From the NCBI GenBank assembly GCA_007922225.1, contig ML679973.1:1120033-1184032 (forward strand): DNA of 64,000 nt, given 5' to 3'. Of this stretch, positions 55,566 to 64,000 are shown piece after piece. This stretch comes from Emydura subglobosa (taxonomy: Eukaryota > Chordata > Testudines > Chelidae). The notes beneath the pieces are model-generated. The model ran no database searches. It was not told the DNA's origin and was given only the letters and a program-made list of their open reading frames with translations. Every line of letters starts with the position of its first letter. Position 1 is the stretch's first letter. The translations under genes were made by a program, and so were the position numbers.

Positions 55566-56170
55566 AGAGGAGTAGGAGAGAGGTGATTTTACCTCTGTAT
55601 ATGGCATTGGTGAAATGGATACTGGAATACTGCATCCAGATCCAGTGTCCACATTTTAAAAAGGATATTGAAAAATTGGACATGGTGCAGAGAAGAGCCA
55701 TAACAATGATTTGAGGGGTGGAACAAATGACTCGCAGTGAGAAATTTAAGGAGCTCAATCTGTTTAACTATCGAAAAGAAGATCAAGAGGTGACTTGATC
55801 AAGGTACATAAAATACCTTCACAGGGAGAAAATACCAGATACTAAAGGGATCTTTAATGTAGCAGAGAAAGGCATAACAAGAACCAATGGCCGGAAATGA
55901 AAGGCAGTCAAATTAAAAATTTGCACCAGATTTCAAATTTGATCAGTAAGGATGATTGGCCGTTGGAGAAAACTACCACAGGAAATGATAGATTCTTCAG
56001 CTCTTGAAGTCTTCAAATCAAGACTGGATCCTTTCTGGAAGATATGCTTTAGCCAAACAGACGTTACTGGGCTCAACAAATGTGTAGCTATATTTATATC
56101 TGTGTTATACAGAAGTTCAGACTAGATGTTCTAATGGTCCCTTCTGGCCTTAAAACCTATGAATCTATGG
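55566..56170 (+). repeat. CR1 LINE (outer copy), right part
   Basis: Continues the copy at 53380-54118 to a normal CR1 3' end ('cagactagatgttctaatgg', 'cccttctggccttaaaacct'). Confidence 0.88.
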
Positions 56171-58379
56171 ACACAACTGAATTGCTGTGTTCAGTGTATA
56201 CACTCTGATTGCTACGCTGCCTTTCTCCTGTCTTACTCCACTTCATAGTTTTGTCTGTGAGGCTGTGAAGAAACTCCCCTTTTCACACTTGCATTTGCAC
56301 TGTGGCAGGGAGTGTGGCTCACAGCTATGGCTGAAGTGACTCAATTGGCCACAATGAAGAACTGAAGCCATAAAAACGATTTTATTTCTGACATGTCATG
56401 ATCTGCAGGCAAAGAGCAGCTAGAGGAAACCATTTAGAGTGCAAAACAACAGGTTTTAGCAGTTCTATAAAACCCAGGAACTAGACGACATACCACTGCC
56501 TGCCATCTAGTGGTGTCTTATCTATTATTCACTAACTATTTACATATATAGAGAGATACAGTACTTCTGTAAAAGCCCTGCTGGCTGTACCTGCCTGCAG
56601 GCACCAGCCCATACGTAACATAGCCCTGTCAAAGTGGGAATGCATGAAAGAAACCTTGAAATGGCTTCATTTTGTAACCAAAAATGTGAGCCTGTTGACA
56701 GGTAGATGGCTAGCACTGCAGAAGCCTGGTCCTGAGCAGGGAGTTTAGGCACTACATAATGGTAACAATATAGCATAAACCTCAGATTCAGCTTTCTCCC
56801 AAGCTTGGCTATTTCTAGGCTTCCGTGCAAGATTCCTTTGAGCACGTCTACATTTTGGACCAGGAAGAAGCAAGCCTCCTAGCCCAGATCAACAGACTTG
56901 GATTAGCAGAGCTTGCGCTATTGCTCTAAAACTAGCTGTAAACACAGGACTTTGAAGTTGCAGCTCGGGCTGGAGCTTGAAGCCCAAGGAGTTGGGATAT
57001 AATATTTTCCTTCACTTCCTGTTCTAATCTGCTGTGTAGTGTTGCAGTCTGCTGTTAAACATTTGTCATGCCACACCTGATAGGTGGCGGGATTGCAGCA
57101 GTGAGTTGATGATCTCTGTGTGTATAAAGTACAGCGCTTTTGGTTCTTTAGATAACAGGCGTCCTATAAATTCACAGAGGTGATGCTTGGTTCTGCAACA
57201 GCGCTTGCACAGACTCATCACTGCACGGTGTTGCCTCTTTAGGTCACATACAGAGGCAGGTAGTATGTTGGAAGTTCATAGTGTCAGTGAAATGAACTAA
57301 TGAGAAACGTATGGGTTCCCTAGAAACCCTTTTGCTCTATTTTATTGCATTCATCTCAGTTAATCTGTTCCTCTACCTTACATCCTGACATTAGTCTTCC
57401 TAGAAATCAATATATATCCTTGCCCAGGGGCTGGTATTACCTTGGCAGCACATTTTCTTCGGTCATATACACCACAGCTGAGGATTAGAGTCACCATACT
57501 GCAGATATTTGCAAACCAACTCATGTATAAAATGATGCCTCGAATTTACAGGGAGATATTTGTACAAAAGCATTGACCTGCACTGAACTTATTCTCTAGT
57601 ATATGGCATATCAACTGTAGTCCTGCCCATGGAATAGAAGATTCCACATACGTCAGCTTCTGTAGGGAAGCAACAAGTCCTGCCTAGAATATAAACCAGA
57701 GGGGCAACGGCAACCAGAGGAACATACCCACCTTTTCGATTCCTGCCTACCAGTAGACTTGGCTTCCAATGCTGGAATTTCTGGTGAGCAACTGGTGAAA
57801 CAACTCTTGAGTTGAAAAGGGAGAGGCCTTGTTACGGTTTCAGATTATTATGCATGCAAGGTCCTGGGATGACATGTGTGAAGTGCTTTACTATGAAATG
57901 TGGGACCAAAATAAAGGAGAGAGGCTCAAGCAACCCCCAAATGTTTAAGCTCTAAACTTTAAAAGACAGAGCTGTAGCCTGGGTTCTTTCATTGTGCAAT
58001 TATGGGACTTTTTTTTATGGGCATCAGCCTATCAATGATTAGCCTAACCCTTCACAGTAGAAAACATGTTTTGTAGCTAAACATAGAAACATAAATACTA
58101 AGCATTCAATCCACTAACATTTAAAAGGCTCTGATTCAACCAGGGCAAAAGAGCACATACTGTATGTGTGTCATATCCTGGAAGAGACATTTTGGAGAAG
58201 TAAAGTGATGGTTGGATGAATACATTAGACCAATACACCAACGAATGCCAGTAAAGGCAGTGGGGAAGAGCACTCAGTCAGCTACCACTTGCAGACCTTT
58301 CCCTAGGGTTGTAGGGAGATATAGCCCCATGAATTCCCCTACTTGTTCTGTCTCAGACCACTGGCTGCCTTTGAATCAG
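56171..58379. other. CASR intron 4, no feature recognised
   Basis: No coding frame of note and no clear repeat; it may include conserved intronic elements that I cannot judge without alignment. Confidence 0.35.
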
Positions 58380-58650
58380 AGCATTTAGTGATGGAAAAGA
58401 CCTGTTAGGTCCCATCTAGTCCATCCTCTCATGAGCCAGTGCAACATCACTCCCTACCCAGTATCACCCAGTGCTTTACTCAGGTCAGTGTTAAATATCT
58501 GAAATGATCAGGCTTCCATTCTTACTTAGGAGCTCATTCCACAGCCAATTTCTTTACACCTAGTTATATGCTAAGCCTACAGGCCATTTCTAGGCTGATT
58601 TATACCATATGCTTTCCTGCTTACTTTCTGAAAGTGGCACATGGCCAGAG
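58380..58650 (-). repeat. Old CR1/L3-like LINE 3' end, antisense
   Basis: 'ggaaaagacctgttaggtcc' with 'catctagtccatcct' resembles the antisense 3' end of ancient CR1/L3 elements ('ggaagggacct..ggtcatctagtcca'). Confidence 0.6.
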
Positions 58651-58899
58651 CAGCTGATAACTTGGTCTTAAGACTCAATGTGAACATAAAAATCAAGCAA
58701 CTTTACCGAAGACACCCTGTCATTCTGGAGAACTACAAGGACCTGATTATAAAAACTCCTAAACACCCCATTGGGCCTCTGGAAAAAAAATGATCGATTT
58801 ATTCTGGTGTTGTCTCTCCCTTAGTTGTTCCAAAGTCTTAGTCAGGAAAAAGAAAAGGGTCTTTCTACAACATTACAGTGGGCATTAGGAACTTAAGAA

Positions 58900-59250
58900 T
58901 TGTCATTCTAGATTAGTCGAATGGTTGTCTAATTCAGTATCTTCTTTCTGATACTGGCCAGTATCAGATGCATCAGAGGAAGGTGCGAGAAACCCCACGG
59001 CAGCCAGTTATGGAGTAATCAATCCATAAGAAACATTTCTTAGTTAGTGGTTGGCGCATGCCCTGAAACAGGGTGTATAGCCCTGTTTTTTTAATCCTGT
59101 GTAGCATAGCTGGGGAAATTCTCATTATCCATGTGAATGTCTCATACTGATTTGAATCCTGCTGCATTCTTGGCCTCAGTAATACCTTTCATCAGTTAGT
59201 TCCACTGGCTAATAAGCTTTTATCTGAAATCAAGTTTTGGGCAGTGCCCA
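58900..59250 (-). repeat. CR1 LINE 3' end, antisense (old)
   Basis: 'ctgatactggccagtatcag', 'gaaggtgcgagaaaccccac' and 'ttccactggctaataagctt' are homologous to the antisense copy at 46390. Confidence 0.65.
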
Positions 59251-59284
59251 TTATCATAGTATTAAGAAGTCCCAATTCAATGGA

Positions 59285-59432
59285 CCAGTCAGGAAAAAGC
59301 CAGTGCTAGACTAGGATTTGACTTCCAATTTTCAAAGGATGCCTTTTTGCCACTAACCACTTCTTTTACTTGGCTGCTTAGCCATGGTGGCACTTTTCTG
59401 GTCCTCTTACTATATTGTTTAGTTTGGGGCAT
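59285..59432 (-). repeat. CR1 LINE, antisense, left part of a split copy
   Basis: 'caaaggatgcctttttgcca' and 'gccatggtggcacttttctg' are antisense to the linker region seen in sense at 35690-35750. It is cut at 59432 by an LTR and resumes at 60075. Confidence 0.85.
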
Positions 59433-60074
59433 TGTGGCGAAGTGGAGGTATTTTGGGGGATTTCTCTGAGTGCAGTGTGCGCGTGCCTCAGTTTCCCCCC
59501 TCATATATTTCTTATGTTTTTCGGTGATGGGACCTGGGTGTGTAATCGTTGCGGAGGCCAGCGGAGGGTGGAAAGGCCTTCCGTAGCCACATGTTCGCCA
59601 GCCTCCTGAGTCAGCCAGCTGGAATAGGTTGTGGCAGCTGAGGAATGGGCCCCCTTGCCCGAGAATGGAGACAAAGGACTGGGAAGGGTAAGGGGACAGC
59701 TCTGGGGGTAGCTGGAGAAAGAGGGCAGTCCCCCGGGGGGGCCTGGCCGGGAGGGAGCCCTGAGAATGGGGCTCTCCAGGTGGTTGCTGCTGTAACTCCT
59801 AGTTGAGGCTGATAGCGAGCAAAGTCTTTCTACGCTGTGAACCTGAGAACTAATCAACCCTTCTGACTTTCACGCTGGCTGCGAATTGCTTCTGACTGCA
59901 AGGCCCTTGAGGCATGGAGGAACTCCCGGGGACACATCCAAAGCAGGAGTGCTGAACACTGCGGGGCCAGAGTCAGGAGGCTGCGGCACTGGTGTGTGGA
60001 GACCCGAGAGACAGACTCCGAAGCACTAGAGTCCTGACTGGCTGCGCCCGAGTGGTTCAAGGGATTCCGTGACA
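59433..60074. mobile_element. Solo LTR-like insertion (642 bp) with 5-bp TSD
   Basis: It begins TGTGGCGAAG and ends CCGTGACA. The flanks 'ggcat' (59428-59432) and 'ggtat' (60075-60079) form a 5-bp target duplication with one mismatch. It splits an antisense CR1 precisely. No ORF with retroelement domains. Confidence 0.8.
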
Positions 60075-60243
60075 GGTATACTTTAATTCAAGCCTCTGTT
60101 ATGGTGTTTTTAAACAATGTCCATGCAGTTTGCAGACATTTCACTTTTGTGACCATACCTTTTAATTTCCATGTAACTAGCTTCCTCATTTTTGTGCAGT
60201 TCCCCTCCCTGAAGTTAAATGCTATTGTGGTGGGCTTCTTTAG
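60075..60243 (-). repeat. CR1 LINE, antisense, right part of the split copy
   Basis: 'actttaattcaagcctctgt' and 'aagttaaatgctattgtggt' are antisense to 35500-35650, continuing the copy at 59285-59432. Confidence 0.85.
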
Positions 60244-60244
60244 G

Positions 60245-60420
60245 CGTCGCGCAATGCATCCGCTGCTGCCACTGTCTCTGCAACTGACTTGCTGGTCTCT
60301 CTGCTGCTGTTCAGCACTTGCAACTGCTGTTATTTCTGCTACCACTCATCTCTGCCACTGTTCTCACTGCTGCTGCTTGCCACTCACTGCAACTGCTGTG
60401 ATGCCATTTCCCCTCACCTA
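60245..60420. repeat. CTG/CAC-rich degenerate repeat
   Basis: Irregular repetition of 'ctgctgcc', 'cactgc' and 'caactgctgt' motifs. It starts exactly where the antisense CR1 stops. Low-complexity origin is likely. 60421-60999 shows nothing else. Confidence 0.55.
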
Positions 60421-60999
60421 GTCCAGCTTTGTGATCTCAGCTCTTAGCGATGTCACTGGGGAGTGGGAAACTTCTGTGCTGCTGCCTCTATGTCGTCTTT
60501 CACTGCAACACTGTGCCCACATCAGGTCTAAAGGTTTAGCTCATCAGTGAGGTCAGATCTAGTAATCACGGAATAGAAACAAGGACTCTCAGTGGAGTCC
60601 AGTCAACTATTTTTAACGCTGGAGAAGGGAGGGTCAAATGGTTTTTAGCACTCACTAGAAAGAGTCCACACCATCACGGAGCAACACCAGTCCCCATCCC
60701 TCTCTCATCTTCAGTGGGATTTGGCATCTCTGCCCTCTACTTAGCAAGCAAGGTTCAGTTTAGGGTGACACCCTCAATCAGTAAGTACAGTTCTGCCCTT
60801 TACTCATGGAATAAGGATAACAATAGTTCACTATCCCTGCATTCAATATTAAGTGAATTGTAACCCAAAACCAGCCAAAATTGATCACTTTGGCAAAGCA
60901 GGTCTGTCTGTCGAACACCTCGGCAGAGTAGGTGTGTCTCTATAGATATGGCCTGTTCCAGAAGTCTTTTCCCCCAGTGCATCACTAGATGTCAGGGGA

Positions 61000-63900
61000 G
61001 AGCTTATTCACACTCTGCTTATGTGAGATTCCGTTCAGGAGATTAAGTATTCAGAAGGGCCAGGCAGACGACAGGACAGTGTGCTGCTTACCTGAAGCCA
61101 AGCTACAAGACATCACTCTAAGACTGGATAGGCTTCTGAAGTCACTAGGCAAAGATCCATTGTTGATAGTTCATATTGTCACAAATGATACTGCGTTATG
61201 GGATAACTGGCAGACAGTAGGTAACTTCGGGGCACTCAGAAGCATGCTGAAGCAGAAGAATGTCCAAGTCATCTTCTCTGGCATCCTTCTGTTCTCCAAG
61301 CAAAGGAAGACAGAGGCAGAATATTCTGGAAATGAATTGCTGGGTAGGTAAGTTGTGTAGGATGGAGGGCTTTGGTTTTGTGGAACATTGGTTCACCTTC
61401 TCTGGGGAGAGGGGACTGCACAGTTTGAATGGCTTCTGCCTCAGAAGAAGGGGACACGACCTCCTTGGGTATGGACTGGTTAAAGTGGTCAAGAGGGGGT
61501 TAAACTAATACCAAAAGGGGAGGGTCGAAAGAGGGTAGATATGATCATCAGCGTAAAATCGAGATGTTCAAAATAATAAATCAAGGACACAAAGGACATG
61601 AAAAGAAGAAATTCTTTAATTGCTAGGAGCCCAGGTAATAAACAAGAGGAATTGGAATTGCTCATTTATGAGCATAAATTCTATCTAGCTGTTATTACTG
61701 AAACCTGATGGAATGATTCACACAATCGGAATCTTAAAATCAGCGGTTGTAACCTATTTAGGAAGGACTGAGTGGGCAAAAGAGGAGGATGAATGGCACT
61801 CTATGTAAAAAATGGCATTACCTGTTTTCAAGTCACTGATAACTTGGAGGAAAATGATCTTGAATGGTTATGGATCAGTTCCCGAACAGCACAAGATGGA
61901 GTACTAGTTGGTGCCGCCTATAGACCATCAAATCACACTAGGGAGCAGGATGACCACTTCCTTATATGAAAAAAACTACATGATCAGGAGGGACTTCAGT
62001 TTGAGTGTCATATGCTCAAGGTGTCATGCTACCAGTACTAAAACATCCTTGGAATGTCTAAATATTATAAATGACGATTTCCTAACTCAAAAAGTGTTGC
62101 AATCAACACAGGGATTGCAATCAACATAGGGAAATTGTATATTAGAGCTCATCTTGACAAAGAAAAAGGAATCGATCACAGAACTAAAAATTAATGGTAG
62201 CTTAAGTACAAATGATCATGAGTGGATCACATTTATAAGGTGCAAACAGCAAATAGTCCAGACCAATAATACATATATTTGATGTTTTAACAGGGCAAGT
62301 TTCACAAAGATGAAAACAATCAGCTGAGAGAAAGAACTTAATCAGAAAAATGTAAATGATAATGGGTAATCATTAAAGAACACCTTACTAGATACTCAAA
62401 ACCACAACTGAGGAAGAAAGCTGTGCTGGTTAAAAAAAAGACCTTCTTTAGAGAAATGAAAGCAGCTGTAAAAAATAAAATGTATACATATAACAAATGG
62501 AAGAAAAGGGAAGATGATAGTGATGAATATAAATCAGAAGTTAGGAATTGTAGAAAATTGATAAGGGAAGCCAAGGGACACAAAGAGAAATCTTTGGCAA
62601 ACAGAGTTAAGGACAATAAAAAATATATTTTAAAATATATCAGGAACAAAAAGAATCCTGAGAATGGTATTGGTCCATTTCTAGATGAAAATGGTAGAAT
62701 AATTAATAATAAGGCAGAAAAGGCAGAGGTATTCAATAAATATTACTGTTCTGTATTTGAGGAATAAACAGATGATATAGTCCCATCATATAGTGATAAC
62801 ACTCTTTCCATTCCATTAGTATCTCAGGAGAATGTTAAATGGGAGCTACTAAAGTTAGGGTATGTCTTCAGATTGATTCTTTGGGATTGACTGAGCGGAA
62901 GTGGAAACCTGCTCAATTGATCCCGAAGTTGACCGAATAAATCCATCCCCAGAAAAAGAGTAACACTGCATTGACAGGAAGGCATTTCCCATTGGCACAG
63001 CATAGTGGGGACGCCGCGCTATTTAGAATTTAGGAAGTCAATGGGAGATACTCAAGCTACATAGAGTAGCTTATGTATTTCCCGTCGACTGCTGCCAAAT
63101 TTCACAGTAAGTGTAGACCAAGCCTCAGATATTTTAAAATCAGCAGGTCCAGGTAACTTGCATCCAAGGGTTTTAAAAAAATCTGGCTGAGGTGCTCACT
63201 GGGCCGTTAATGGTGATTTTCAGTAAGTCTTGGGAGCACTGATGAAGTTCCAGAAAACTGGAAGAAAGCTAATGTTTTACCAATATTTTAAAAAGGTAAA
63301 CGGGATGACCAGAATAATTACACGTATCAGCCTGGCATCAATCCAGACAAGATAATGGAGCGATTGATACAGGACTCGATTAATAAAGAATGAAAGGAAA
63401 GTAATATAATTAATGCAGATCAACATGGGTTTATGGAAAGTAGATCCTGTCAAACTAACTTGATATCTTTTTACGATGAGATTACAAGTTTGAATGAGAA
63501 AGGATATAGTGTTGATGTAATATAGTTCGGTAAGGCATTTAACATGGTCCCACACAACATTTTAATTAAACTAGAATTATGTTAAATTAACATGGTACAC
63601 ATTAAATGGATTAATAACTGACTAAGTGATAGGTCTCAAAATGTAATTACAAACAGGAAAAAGTCAATGAGCAGGTCCATTTTCAGTGGGGTCCCACAGA
63701 GATCAGTTCTTGGCCCTGCACTATTTAATATTTTTGTTAATGACTTAAAAGAAAACAAAATCATCATTGATAAAGTTTGCAGATGCTATAAAAATTGGGA
63801 GAGGTAAATAATGAAGATGACAGGTTACTGATTCAGAGTGATCTGGATGGCTTGGTAAACTGGGCACAAGCAAACAATATATGTTTAAATATGGCTAAAT

Positions 63901-64000
63901 GTAAATGTATACACCTGGGAAAAAAGAATGTAGGCCATACTTACAGGATGGGGGACTGTATCCTGGAAAGCAGTGACTCTGAAAAAGATTTGGGAATCTT
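61000..64000 (+). mobile_element. CR1 LINE, long copy running off the right edge
   Basis: Sense CR1 with ORF1 esterase remnant ('LLIVHIVTND', near 61160), endonuclease remnants ('ctgttattactgaaacctga', 61690-61990) and a linker frame of 114 codons (62423-62767, 'REAKGHKEKSLANRVKD', 'FNKYYCSVFEE'). RT remnants follow to the edge ('ttgcagatgctataaaaatt'). Many stops. It is interrupted by a MITE at 62858-63124. The subfamily matches 14400-16200. Confidence 0.88.
62858..63124. mobile_element. MITE inserted in CR1
   Basis: A 267-bp block beginning 'gggtatgtcttcagattgat' and ending 'taagtgtagaccaagcc' interrupts CR1 sequence that is continuous at 14535-14560 ('aagctagacattttaaaatc'). The right end 'gtgtagaccaagcc' resembles the Harbinger-like end at 49810-49823. 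Flanks are TTA (62855-62857) and TCA (63125-63127), an approximate 3-bp duplication. Confidence 0.75.

Noticed and set aside
62423..62767. 114-codon lysine-rich frame
   Set aside because: It is the CR1 ORF2 linker, matching similar frames at 14443 and 35721.
1..64000. CRISPR arrays, operons, ribosome binding sites, origins
   Set aside because: The window is vertebrate nuclear DNA with introns and poly(A) signals; no regular spacer-repeat arrays are present and bacterial features do not apply.

Overview
This window is vertebrate nuclear DNA. It is intron-rich, about half of it is interspersed repeats, and it holds three protein-coding genes. The repeats are many CR1 LINEs in both orientations (several nested), MIR SINEs, hAT- and Harbinger-like MITEs, LTRs, a Penelope-like fragment and tRNA-like palindromic units. 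That mix, with a gene order resembling the mammalian CASR-CSTA region, suggests a sauropsid and most likely a turtle. The species assignment is an inference.

Layout. (1) 1-6800 is repeats only. (2) 6845-17559 (+) is a complete three-exon type-1 cystatin (stefin) gene with a TATA box, coding exons of 66, 102 and 138 bases and poly(A) signals; it is CSTA-like but divergent. (3) 17.6-24.9 kb is repeats: a Penelope-like fragment, LTR-like blocks, a Gypsy RT scrap and a hAT MITE. (4) 25023-32891 (-) is a second complete three-exon stefin gene (66, 102 and 129 bases; 98 residues), strongly cystatin-B-like. It starts in a CpG island and has a tandemly duplicated promoter segment carrying two full CRE palindromes. 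(5) 34.2-37.8 kb is a long but decayed CR1 LINE with ORF1 esterase, endonuclease and RT remnants. (6) 41557-45851 (-) is the last three coding exons of the calcium-sensing receptor CASR; the 5' exons must lie beyond the right edge. (7) 46-64 kb is CASR intron 4: a pair of related LTRs (one split by a Harbinger-like MITE carrying a 78-bp minisatellite), a three-level CR1 nest, a CR1 split by an LTR, and another long CR1 running off the edge.

How the genes relate. CASR is a plasma-membrane class C GPCR for extracellular calcium. The two stefins are cytosolic inhibitors of papain-like cysteine proteases (cathepsins B, H, L, S). Their shared 66/102 exon pattern and phase-0 junctions show they are duplicates of one ancestral gene. 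They point towards each other with their 3' ends about 7.6 kb apart. The stefin next to CASR and on the same strand holds the place that CSTA has in mammals, yet by sequence it resembles CSTB.

The most interesting signals are the stefin pair, the duplicated CRE promoter, a microsatellite serving as a splice polypyrimidine tract, and several long palindromes. I found no wholly new gene system.
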